Notes under the pieces: model-generated
The model's database searches: none
Told to the model about the DNA's origin: nothing
Seen by the model: only the letters and a program-made list of their open reading frames with translations
Source of the DNA: Rhabditoides inermis
Lineage: Eukaryota; Nematoda; Chromadorea; Rhabditida; Rhabditidae
DNA length: 64,000 nucleotides
Reading direction: 5' to 3'
Assembly: GCA_963966185.1 (NCBI GenBank)
Contig: CAWZYM010000075.1
Location: forward strand, 242,001 to 306,000
Part shown: positions 34,749 to 45,716 of the stretch, in pieces
Numbering within the stretch: the stretch's first letter is position 1
Layout: each line of letters starts with the position of its first letter
Position numbers and translations under genes: made by a program

Positions 34749-37700
34749 ATGGAGTGCGACGACAACTCAAACGAGGTGTGTAATCGGTGCACAATTTGTC
34801 CTTTTGATAACCATATTTATTATATTATATAAAGAAAAATCGGTCTCTTGTATCGTCATTATAATGTACCGTGTTTTTGCATTTGCATGCATTTATTCAC
34901 GTTCAGACGACGGCTTGTACAGTTGCCCCGGCTACGGAATCCGCACTGCAACCCGCACCGCAACCACTCACTGAACAGGTGCGTCCGCTAAGCAACAAAC
35001 ATATTGCATTCATTACGCGACGCATATTTCCCATTAGCAACTGGCCTTAGCTTCATCGAGTATTTAGGTCATGACATATATTGGTGTGAATTTGAAATGT
35101 TTTCACGTAACAATTTGCATTTCAGGTGGCTGCTCGTAAGTTTGACTCGCCGCCGACGGCGATGAATGCGGCCGATATAGTGTCCGCAGCCATGCAAGTC
35201 GCACCCTCCAACAACGGAGCCGGTATATTTTAGAAGTTCACAGTTGTCCTATATTATGTTTTTTTTCAGTGGCGGCGGCGACGTTTAAGAAGGAAAATCT
35301 GGTGTTGGAATCAGAGGCTAACGGATACAAGTACTACAAAATCGCCGATACCATGTTCAGCGAGGACGCAGCGGTAAGCACGATCGGAACTTCCGGATTA
35401 CTCATGATTATGCTCGTTTTCAGGGCAACTGGTTTAAACTTAACACATCGCGCAACGAGTTCGAGGCGTACATCTGGCCGGACGAGATCAAGAAGCGGCA
35501 GGCGCAGAAGAAGGAGTACCCGTACGTGGATGTGGACAAGTTCGGCCGCGCCACATTCCCCGTCAACGAACACGGAGAGCCCATCCTTCCCAAGAACGAG
35601 GCCGGCGCAAAGGTAAAACTGTCTTCTTGATTAAGACTATTAAGAGTATCCATGTGATGCTTGTAGGTATTCCCGATCGATAACGATGGCAAGCCCATCT
35701 TCCCGTGGGATTGGGCGAACGACCGGCCGACTCTGCCCGTCAATGACAAGCGTCGTCCCGTGTTTCCTATTGGATCCCACGGAAAGCCCATTGTGCCTAT
35801 GGATATTCACGGTGCGAAGTTTATATGCAACTTTTGTTATTTGCTCATATTCAGGTTATCCGATATTCCCTTTGAACCCGGACGATGGCAACTACTTGTT
35901 TCCGGAAAGGGAGGACGGCCGCCCGATCCCGCCCGTCAACATCTTTGATGTGCCTGTTCTGCCTCTCGATGAGCACGGCAATCATGTGGTGAGTGACGTT
36001 GATGATACACGAGAAGATAAGGAGTTGCAGGTGCCATACGACTCGAAGGGCGAACCGCTGATCAAGCTGGGAGGGCAGGATGGACTCACACCCATGACGC
36101 TGGAGGAGTACGGAGAGTGGGAGGAGCAGTGCCGCCAGTGGATGCTCTATCAGCAGCAGTACAATGTGGGTTGCCGTTTTGTCTAGATGATGTGAAAGAT
36201 TTTGTTTCAGCCCGAGTACTACCAACAGATGTACGGTGACAACCAGGTTTGTTCATGTTCTTTTTCTTTTCATTGTAATCAGCTGTTCTATAGCACCAGT
36301 ATTATTCTGTATTCTGATCTGATGATGAAATGATGGAGCGGCCCACCCTGCATTCTGCATTCTTACGTACCCCCACAGGTTTGCGCATAATCCGTTTAGC
36401 TGCGGCAGCCAGCGGAGGCAACTCGCTGTGATTCAGTTTCACTTGATGACTCTGTCGAGTACGGAATGATATTCGGTTGAGGGTGGAGGTTTGAGCGGAG
36501 ACCTGGACGGGTGATGACTTGTCGGTTTACAGGCTCTTCCCGGCACCCCTGCATACTACGCACAGCAGCTGAGGTATCAGCCAGAGGTAAGAGTGGGATA
36601 TGGTGTGATGGAGGGAGGATGATGGTAAGATGACGTGCTTGCAGAACCCCGTCGACCAGGCCGCGCGTCTCGAAAGAGAGAAGGCGGAGAAGGCAAAGAA
36701 GTTGTTAGAATGGCAGCTGAAATCACGTGTGCGAAAAGAAGAGGATAAGGTATGGTTTTTGTATATAGCTTCAATGCCATGCGTAACCATTTCTTTGTAG
36801 AAGGATTCCGATGAGAACGAGGATAAGGATGATGGTTCGAAGCGGGTGATTCCCACTCCCACGATGGCGTCCAAGCCGGCGTTTGCCAAGCTGAAGGAGC
36901 AGGAGAGGGAGATGCGCAAGAACAAGGAGATGAAGGAGAAGGAGCTGCAGCAGCAGAAGACGGAAGTGGCCCGGAAGGAGGATGTGCATGTGCAGAAGAA
37001 GAAGAGTCGTTCTCGCAGCCGCAGCCCTGTGACAAGTGAGAAGACTGGCGGAGGTGAGTCGAGTGAGGCATTGGCCAACCTATTCCCGATCCTCTCCCTT
37101 GCAGCCGTGCGCCGTGTCTACGTCGGAGGCAAACTTCAGCAAGTCACGCCTGTCTCCTCCCGGTTTGTACTACCCCTATTTCGAAACTTTGACATTTCGC
37201 AGTATCAGAGATCTTTTTTCACCAGCACCTTTTTTCCCTTGCTTGCCTCATTTGCATCCCATATTATTGCATCCGGTGTGCTATGTGTGTTGGTGGCGGT
37301 GCTTTTGGTGGTGTTGGGTGGGTGACGCTTGGTTGCAGTCCGTATTACCCCCCGAAGAAGCCGCCTCGTATCGACTACTATGCCGTGTCGTCGTCGTCGT
37401 GCATGAGCTGCTGTTCGCACACGCACTCGTGTCACCGCCGCTCCCGCTCCCGGAGGCGCTCCCCCTCTTACTCGCGCTCCCCATCCCGGTCCCGCAGCCG
37501 CTCCTCCTCCCGCTGCCGCAGCAGGCGCTCGAGCCGCAGTCGGTCGTACTCGACTCGCTCGAGCAGCCGGTCGAGTTGGGAGAACAGGGGACGGCGGTGG
37601 ACGCGCAGTGGATCGCGGAGAGGCAGCAGGGGAAGCAGCAGCCGCTCCTCCCGCACTCGCACTCGCAGCAGCAGCCACAGCCACAGCGAGGCGAGCAGCC

Positions 37701-40671
37701 GGGCGAGCCACGCACGCTCGCCCTGGGAGAGCGCGTCCTCCAGGTGGGTGGCTGTGGGTGCACTGGTTTCCTTTCCCTTGCTTTTGCTTATGCCTTCCCT
37801 CTTGCATTGTGTGTACACTCACCCTTTCACGTCACCTATTAATCAACCCCTTTTCAAGCAGATTGTCGAATGGAGAATGAGAAGAGAAAATGAAGGAGAT
37901 GGGATTAAATTAATTGTACGGGGTTTCAGGATAAACGATGGTGTGGGTGAAAGGTTATGGGTGTGTTACAGGGATGGTACTCCGGAGTTCAGCGCCATCC
38001 GCCGAGGAGAGAGGGACAGGAGGTGGGAGTGTACGAGAGGAGAGATGGTAATGGTATCGTTTGCAGCGATTCTCGCTCCGAGTCGCGTGCGCGTCGCAGT
38101 GATAAGAAGAAGGTCAGCAAGAGGGAGAAGGAGCGGAGGGAGAGGGACAAGAAGAAGACTCGCTCGAGCAAGAAGAGGAGGCGCTCGAGGAGCCAGAGCA
38201 GCCGCAGTCCCAGCAACAGCAGCAGGGTGCGTGTGGGATGGGGTGACTGTGTGACTGTGCTGACTTGTGTGTCTGTGCAGGAATCTCGCTCTCGTCGCGT
38301 GTCGAAGCAGAGTCGCCGTGTGGCGGACGCCCGTGCTCGCTCCGAGTCGCAGGCGAGTCACTCCCATCGCTTGCCTTGTCTGCCTGCGCAGTCACACGCA
38401 CACACTCGCCGCCGATGCCTTTTATCTCGTGTTGTGTCACCGCCGCCTCCCCCGCCGATCGTCCTTTGTATTTGCCGTGGGACACTCCACTGTAGCGCGG
38501 GAACGATATTTATAGTATAGTAGCCGGCGGGGACTGTTTGAGGAGCAGCTGCATTATAGAAGAGGGTGTGCCGTCTGTTTTGCGATTGGCTTGTGTAGAG
38601 TTCCCATGCCAACAATACACAGTGAGCGCCTGACGTGACACGCGTGATTTCATTCACCGTTATATGCTTTTTGTAATTTCCAATTTTGCATTTTGCATGA
38701 TTCAGCAATATTGATTCATATTTTCGACGCTAGCTGCAACGTGGTGACTTGGTGGATTTCGAATTAGCATTTTTCATTCGTGGAAATCGGGAAATGGGGA
38801 AGGAATGTGTGGTCATTTGTTCTTGGACATTTCTACTATTCTGCATGTTTACTGTCTTATTGTGTGCATTTTGCAGGAGCTTTCTGCGGAGGAATTGGAG
38901 AGACGTGCCCGGGAGGCAGCCCTCGAAGCACTCGCTAACGCCAAGAAGAAGCAGCAGAAGCAGACACAGGAGAAGACGTCAGCCAAGCCCGCCCCCGCAG
39001 ACGACACCGAGGAGTACACTGTGAGTGGGACGGACGGAAAGGGCGGATAATTGTATACGTGTCAATAATCATTGTGTTGTTTTGCACGTGAATTGAGTCT
39101 GATTATCGATTGATTCAGGTGGCCCTTCCGCCGCATCTAGTGCCCTCGCCGCCTTTGGAGGAGACGCAGAAGCATCCCGAGCCGGAGCCCGAACAGCCCC
39201 AGCCGGTCGTCGACGTTGTGCAGCACGAGCAGACTGTCGATCAGCCAGCGGACAAGCAAGACACCGAGGAGGAGATGATGGAGTGCCAGCAGCAGCAGAG
39301 CAGGGGTGAGTGTCGATTGGCAATTGTCATTATCATGTTCTATTGTGTGTGTAAACCAAGTTCAGAATGCGTTACCGCGCGCACGATTATTATTATTATT
39401 TCTTCCTCTCTCGCATCGCGCGGTCGGGTCGAAATGATCTTCCCCCAGTACCCTTGAGCAAGGCGGGGAATAGCTCATGAGAACGCTGTCTTCCTAGCCC
39501 GCGGAGTTACTATTGTGGATTATAATGAAAGGAAAGGAAGACCCGGAGCCCCACTATCGTCTATTTCTAATTCTAATGGATTATGGAAAGGAAATCGAAT
39601 GATTATCGACTGAATATCGATCTAATATCGACTTTCGATCTTCGACCCTACCATCCCCGTTGCTAAACTGTGTTTCTCCCAGCGCTTAGCCCTAGTGGTG
39701 TACCGTATGCACTTGTTGTATAGTCAGGATATAGCGATTCTGGATAAATGATTGATTGATTGATTGATTGTGTGTGTTGCAGATGACGGGTACGACAGTG
39801 AGGGCGAGCGTATCATGTTGGAGCTGCGCGAGCGGAGGCGTCGCAAGGAGGAGGCAGAGCTCGCCATGCTAGAGCAACTTTCTCAGATGCACAGCCAGCC
39901 AGCCCCTGCGTCCGCCCCGCAGGAGACGGCAGAGGTGGATGAGAGTGTGTCGTCGGTGCCCGACAGTCGGGTGGAGAGCAGTCTGATCGGAGGAGGAGGG
40001 GAAGATGACATGGAGCAGTGCGCCACTCCCGAGCCGACGGTCGAGGAGCTGGAGCAGAAGGTGGAGGCGATGAAGGAGCAGATGGCGAGGGAGGAGGAGC
40101 GGGAGAGGGCCGAGGCCGAGCAGGCGAGTCGCGCCACCACCACCAGTCTGCTCGACCAGCAGCAGGCGGTCGACGACGGATTCGAGCTGCGCAAGAGCGA
40201 CCGCGTCCTGGCCGCTGCCCCTGTCGCCCCCGCGGACGAGAAGGAAGACAGCAGGCCGGCCGTGGCCGCGTTCCTGCCCAGAAAGGTGGTGACTGCGGAG
40301 AAGAGGGAGAGGAGGAGGGTGGAGAGCAGCTCTTCCCCCTCGGACACGGACAAGCAGCTGGAGGAGGAGAGGTGGGAGATAGAGGGGGGCGGGGGAGAGA
40401 GATTGATGAGTGTGTGTTTCAGTCTGTCGGGCATGGCTCTGCTGTCGGCTCTCCGCAAGGAACGTGCTCTGATGGAGGAGGAGAGGGAGCGGTCGGAGAG
40501 AGTGTTGTCCGAGTTGCGGGAGACTCGCAAGAGACGGGCTGAGGCGGGAGGGGACGAGCCGGTGAGGCAGCGGCCGGCCGGAGAGCTCATTGGACAACTG
40601 CAACATCTCGTCGACGGAAACGACAAGGCGCAGGCTCTCCTGCAGCAGGTGCGCAACTCTCTCTTTCTCTC

Positions 40672-40743
<72 letters not shown>

Positions 40744-40801
40744 CATTATCGGTTGATTTCAGTTGATGCGTACCATGAATCAGAAGACTAACGGATTCTA
40801 A
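34749..40801 (+). CDS. RS-rich nuclear protein with D-x-x-G-x-P repeats
   Basis: ATG at 34749 opens a 27-nt exon (MECDDNSNE). About 18 exons follow to TAA at 40799-40801, roughly 900-1000 aa. After an N-terminal block (NGYKYYKIADTMFSED, NEFEAYIWPDEIKKRQAQKK) come at least eight short repeats of the type EHGEPILPKN / NDGKPIFPWD / SHGKPIVPMD / DEHGNHVVP. Then follow a charged Lys/Glu coiled-coil, an RS domain with dozens of SR/RS pairs (37.4-37.75 and 38.06-38.35 kb), a second charged region (ELSAEELERRARE) and an acidic/coiled-coil C-terminus (DDGYDSEGERIMLELRERR, ALRKERALMEEERERSE). RS domains are typical of splicing-associated nuclear proteins; the exact family is not recognised. Introns include a (CT)n tract (40659-40740) and a retrotransposon tail (39.4-39.8 kb). 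Confidence 0.8.
39440..39775 (+). mobile_element. 3' tail of an RTE-like retrotransposon in an intron
   Basis: ATAGCGATTCTGGATAAATG followed by (ATTG)n resembles the 3' end of the element at 8.2 kb (GCGATTCCGGATAAAGTG, TTGATTTGAT). Only the end is recognisable. It sits just before the acceptor of the DDGYDSEGER exon. Confidence 0.5.
40659..40740. repeat. (CT)n microsatellite
   Basis: About 80 bp in the last intron of the RS-rich gene, close to the 3' splice site. Confidence 0.95.
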
Positions 40802-41027
40802 CCTGTTAACCCCTACTTTGACTCAGCAAGACATTCCTCTTCCCATACACTTAGTTGTAAGCTTTACCGATGAAATAGTGATAAGAATTTTTGGGTTTCA
40901 ATCGTGATACTATCACTGACTTTTAAAACAATTCTGTTGTGTTTATGTTGTATCGAGTATCGGACGTTTTGCCAAACAGGATATATTTCTTCATCTCACA
41001 GATGTATGATACTTTACGTGCACAAGT

Positions 41028-41033
41028 AATAAA
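41028..41033 (+). terminator. poly(A) signal AATAAA
   Basis: About 230 bp past the stop of the RS-rich gene and 124 bp before the next start codon on the same strand. Confidence 0.55.
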
Positions 41034-41156
41034 TGATTTTATATTGTATTATTTTGCTGTAACGGAAAGAATTGGCATGGGTTGATTGTCTGTGAAGAAT
41101 CCCCTCGGTGAATGACAGAGTAGAGAGTGGCAGTGTGAGTCGCCCAGTCTCCGAGG

Positions 41157-42426
41157 ATGGTTGGCAGAAATAGCCACTCGCGCGCTCGCCAGCGCTCACT
41201 CTGCTCGACCTGCAATGAAGGTAGTACTCCTCGATCTCTCCTCTCCTCCACTGCCCGGTTCAGAGATGTCTATCTGTTCGAGCTGTCGCGACACAACCGG
41301 CACGTACAACTGTGCGACGAACGTCGAGAAGAACAAGTAGGAAGACAGAGGAGGGAGGGAGGGGGACGAGACGCGTGTTGCAGGCTCGCCTACCCCTCCA
41401 CCCTGCTTGTGATGCGACACAGCGAGAGAGTCGACGACCTGTTTCCCGGATGGACACTCGCCGCCGGACGCCACGGAAAGTACACTCCCTACGACCTGAA
41501 CATGGTACTCTGTTCTCCCACTCTTCTCTCATCCCCCTTTCTAGCCGCAGCACCTCCCTCTCGACCGTCCGCTGTCTGACTACTCGCAGGACACTCCCAT
41601 CACTATCACTGGTGACATCCTCGCCCGGATGGTCGGTCGCGGTCTGCTGTTGCGCGGATACACTCCCGGTACTGTGTGCTATGTGATTTGCTATCGGTCT
41701 ATGTGTTGATCATTCCCTTTTCAGATGTGATCTACTGTTCTCCCTCTCTCCGCTGCCTGCAGACGGCCCAGGCTGTCCGTGCAATGTGCAAGAAGAACAA
41801 CATCCTTCTGCGGTGCGGGACACTGTAGCTACCGTACTCTTATCACAGCAATTTCAGGGTGGAGCCGGGTTTGTTCGAGAACGCGTCTCTGTACCCGAAC
41901 GGGGCTCCCATCCCTGCCACTCCCGCTCAGAGAACCAAGTTCCGGGTCGACGAGAGCTACAAACCGTACTGCGAGTTCCAAGACGTGCGTTCACACCTCC
42001 ATTGATCCATCTCGTCTGCTCATGTTGCTCAGATCTGGACGCAGCCCGAGTCTTCCGAGGAGTACAACCGTCGTGTGCGGGAGACGCTGCGTCGGATTGC
42101 GTCGTCGGGGGAGCGTGGTCCGGCGGGAGGGGAGGAGCTGGTGGTTCTGGTTGTGGCGCACGCGTCGACCGTGGACCTGGCGGTGGGCAACCTGCGCCGT
42201 CGGACGAGGGAGAGCAGGGCGGAGGAGCTGGCAGAGATAGGACGCCGCGTGCCGTACTGCGCACTCGTCACTCTCGAGCACGTGAGTGGCGGGGAGTGGA
42301 GAGGGATCAAGCATGTGGTGTTGGCAGGTCGACGGCGAGTGGAAGCCCAATCCCTATGCGGTTCCGCCCGTCACCTACTCGCGCTTCTCCAGCAAGCCCG
42401 AGCAGCAGTGGCTGATGCGAGCATAG
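41157..42426 (+). CDS. UBASH3-like histidine phosphatase with N-terminal Cys module
   Basis: Exons from ATG 41157 to TAG 42424-42426 give about 310 aa. The catalytic core has the branch-2 histidine phosphatase blocks: STLLVMRHSERVDDLFPGW (R-H of the first motif), GDILARMVGRGLLLRGYTP, VIYCSPSLRCLQTAQAV (second Arg) and VVAHASTVDLAVGNL (second His). All four catalytic residues are present, so activity is likely. The spacing and DxxFPGW block resemble UBASH3/STS phosphatases, which dephosphorylate phosphotyrosine. Instead of UBA and SH3 domains, the N-terminus is about 45 residues with two Cys pairs (CSTC, CSSC) and a further Cys, as in a small zinc-binding module (inference). Introns are 40-120 bp. 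Confidence 0.82.
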
Positions 42427-42793
42427 GCATTACACACTTACAAGACATTCTGCAAACAAGTCATCTACACTACTTACACCTTACACTTCTCGTTCCATTG
42501 GATAAACCAGTTCACACCACGACCACACTAATTGATAGACGTTTTTATTAACAACTCAGCTCATATCAAAATCAAACATTGCGATTTGTCAGAAAGATTT
42601 CATAGTCTAAAAATACTGCATTCAGCGTGTGTGGCAAAAAAACTCCAACATGGAATGCTGCGTCTTAAAAAATACAATATAAAAGTACAATATTGTCAAA
42701 ATATCCAAATAGTTGAAATAATGATCGGCTTTCTTCTGCTCTCAGAGCAGGCACCCGCAGCCGATAGAACGACGTGTCGTCTGACCGGAGGGT
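42427..42793. other. convergent 3' spacer
   Basis: Holds the 3' UTRs of the phosphatase and TLC genes. The only clear signal is AATAAA for the minus strand at 42543-42548. Confidence 0.5.
42543..42548 (-). terminator. poly(A) signal AATAAA (minus strand)
   Basis: TTTATT on the plus strand, about 250 bp beyond the TLC gene stop and only 117 bp from the phosphatase stop, so the two 3' UTRs probably overlap. Confidence 0.5.
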
Positions 42794-44588
42794 CTACGCG
42801 AGGGGCGCCCTAGCGGGGTCGACGAGAGTCTCCCTCGTCTCCTCCCCGTCCGCCCGCCGCACTGTCACTCCCTCCAGATCCTCCCCCTCCTCCTCATCCG
42901 CCTCCTCCTCGTTCACTCCATCCACACCGCCGTTCGGGTTCGGAGCCTTGCGGGCACGGGACTTGCCTGCAACAAACACAATCACACCCTGGGTCATGTC
43001 TCCCTCTCCACTCACCGAACAGTCCGTCGGCGGCCATGACTCTGAATGCGAGGACCGAGTTAGTGGTGCAGAGAGAGAGGATGACGAAGGCGACAAAGAT
43101 GGCCAGGTACCACGACATGGACCAGATATGCAGAGCCTGTAAAGTAGGCGTGTCATAGCAAGACAGACGTCTCACATGAGACATGACGTTGACGTACCAT
43201 CCAGTAGAAGAGGTATGCCGAGACGGCGACGCGGAACACGAGTAGGGTGATCATGTTGAGGAGGGCGACGATGCGGAACGACGTCTCCTTCTTGTTCGTA
43301 CCGTACCTGATAGGATATGATAGAAAATGCATCGAGGACTGCACAAAAACACAACTCACAAGTTGAGAAGAGATCGCGAGTGGAGGAATATCGAGTTCAC
43401 CTCCATCAACAGACCAAAGACGACCAGACCGAGGAACTTACCAGTCACCTGAACAACATGACGTCATAATTGAAGAGAACAAGAAAAGAAGCAAACGTAC
43501 AAATGCGATGGCGAATCCAGTGAGTACGACGACGTGATGGAAGAGAAGTTCGATGATGCGAGCGCTCCTCTCGTTGATGAGAAGGTCGAGAAGGTCGTGC
43601 AGCAAGTATCCACCAGACAGGTACAACTGAACAGAGAGCATGACAGATGGAAGGAGAATGAGCGGGTCCGAAAAGGACAGGTACTCACGAGGCTGATGGC
43701 GACTCCGCAGCGGTAGTCGATCATGTTGTTGGCGAGCTCCTTGAAGAAGAGCAGAGCGTACAGCGCCCACAGGCCAGATACGGCAGAGTGGATGAGCGAG
43801 ATGAGCTCATTGCAGATGCGCCACTTCTTGTTCGGGGGAATCACAGACAGATCTTGGCTCTTGTACTGCGGAAGACCGTTCGTGTCGCGCTGAAAAAGGG
43901 TATCATTCTTACTATATAGTCACTAGCCACCCTTCTCTAGCGACTCACCGAGAGTGTCTGTGACTGGTCCTGCTGTCCGCGGAAGGCAAAGTAGGAGAAG
44001 GTGCGGAACGTGCACTTTCCGAACAGGTACCACCGCACCACAAACTGACATAGGCGGAAGAACAGGAACGAAGCAACCACCTAAACAACACAACGCATAC
44101 AGCATTCTCTCAAAATCACTTTTGCGTTTGCGTTCGTACACAAGCGATTCGAGATAAGATATCTTTCATACTACACAATGAATCGTCTACTTTCCAATAC
44201 CCTTACCGCAACCCCGTGGTTCCGTTTCACATAATCGCTTAACAATGTATACAGGGCGATAAGCGAACACGTGAGAAAGCTTCATTTCAATAGATTGTAC
44301 GTAGTGTTTGTGCGGAATACAGCTGCCCCCATCCCAATTCTCACTAGTGCAGCGCAAAGAACTAATGACATAATGACATGTCATCACAGGTACAATCACC
44401 TTAGACAACAGTATTTGTTGCTTGGTGAACCAAGTTCAGACTGGTGAACCAAATCAAGACATCTCATTAGATGCGAGAAAACAATAAAGGAAGAATGCGC
44501 ATGAAACACGTATAACAAACGATGTAAGACTCACGGCTCCGACTCCATGACCGAAGTCGACCCACTCTTCCTTGCTCCAGTTCAGCAT
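42794..44588 (-). CDS. TLC-domain multi-pass membrane protein
   Basis: ATG at 44588 lies just after a TTTACAG acceptor, so there is a 5' UTR intron. About eight exons run to TAG at 42794. The protein (~320 aa) has several hydrophobic segments (VVASFLFFRLCQFVVRWYLF, SGLWALYALLFFKELA, FLGLVVFGLLMEVNSIFLHS, IVALLNMITLLVFRVAVSA, SWYLAIFVAFVILSL). It carries the TLC-type core: a GGYLLHDLLDLL block, ELLFHHVVVLTGFAIAF with paired His, and a following helix. It ends in an acidic tail (EEEADEEEGEDLEGV). The family (TLCD/TMEM56 and ceramide synthases) acts in membrane-lipid metabolism. Without the ceramide-synthase homeobox-like region, a TLCD-type role is more likely. Confidence 0.82.
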
Positions 44589-45424
44589 CGCAGAGCGAAC
44601 CTGTAAATCACAAAATCACGTATGACAACGATATCAGACAAAATCAAACAACAGAACACAGCGAGGCATCAATATGCAACACCAGATGGTGAGAGATGAG
44701 AGGACAATACTAATCATAGACGGACGCTGCGATTTGGACGCCTGCCAAATTTCGCTTCCGACTAGTGAAAGTGACACGTCCTCCATATTCGGTCTCTTTT
44801 CTTATATCTCTTCTCTTCACATTGTACAATCGCACATATAGACAGTCTTTCGGAAATCACAAATTCATCCGCATATCCGCAAACCGTACGTGACCACGCA
44901 AGAGTGCCAACAGAATGGACATTGAAAGATATAAACATCCGGTTATGTGCGGGAGAAAGAAAGGGGAAGAAGAGCAGATTGTGGATCCGATTCGCAGGCC
45001 GCGATTATGCCATCAACAAAGGTCGCCGATTCGAGGCGAGAGCGAGCATAAGAGGCGAGCGAGTAGCGAGCGATCCGAGAACAGATAAGATTATCCAAGC
45101 CGCCACCCGCCAGATAGACTCGCACAGCAGGAAAGTGGGAGGAGAGAACACTGAAGGAGGAGAGTCCGATTATCCGTGCCGACCACACAGAGTGCTCCTC
45201 CCCTCAAATGACAACTCATCCACTATCACACAGCAACTCGCGAAACATCAATCTTGGAGAAAGCATCACATCACATCCGCCTCTCTCTTACCTATCCCAC
45301 TACTCACAACAATCAAGCCTCGAATACTCGTCATAAAAAACAAGTAGAATGCAATGCACTAAACATCACAGTATAAGAATAGAGCGTTATCGCGTAAGGT
45401 GAGCCAACTCGGATAGCCTGATGC
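44589..45424. other. 5' region of the TLC gene
   Basis: Contains the 5' UTR exon/intron of the TLC gene. A plus-strand open stretch at 44904-45347 has no domain, splice or codon signal and is not called. Confidence 0.4.
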
Positions 45425-45716
45425 AGTTTTTTGTTTGTTTAGCCGGTTGAATCCGGGGTCCTCCTAGTCGAGAACAAGATAGGGTTCTTGGATTACAACG
45501 TCAGCAGAGGGAGTTGGGTTGAGTGGCGTCGGACGTCTTGAATTCCGTTCTTGAGTCCGTAGATGGTGCTGTGACGCCTTCTGGCTACCATGAGAGTGGA
45601 CTGCCACACCACAGGGGTTGGGTGAATTTAACAAGAATGGTTGACTCCGAGGGGATCGAACCAGCGACCGTGAGATTGAGAAACGAACGCTCTATCCACT
45701 AAGCCGCGCCCCCGGT
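45425..45716 (-). mobile_element. second tRNA-derived SINE family
   Basis: Minus strand begins GGGGGCGCGGCTTAGTGGAT (A box), has CGCTGGTTCGATCCCCTCGG (B box) about 50 nt later, continues for ~200 bp and ends in an A-rich CTAAACAAACAAAAAACTGC tail. Acceptor and T stems are not complementary, so it is a retroposon and not a tRNA gene. The body differs from the SINE at 6.5 kb. Confidence 0.75.

Noticed and set aside
40018..40542. Gly/Glu-rich alternative frame over the RS-rich gene
   Set aside because: Shadow frame of the coding exon, no splice support.
44904..45347. 148-codon plus-strand open frame
   Set aside because: No domain, no splice context, lies in the upstream region of a minus-strand gene, composition unlike neighbouring genes.
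45642..45716. Functional tRNA gene on the minus strand
   Set aside because: Acceptor and T-arm complementarity is absent and an A-rich retroposon tail follows at ~290 bp.
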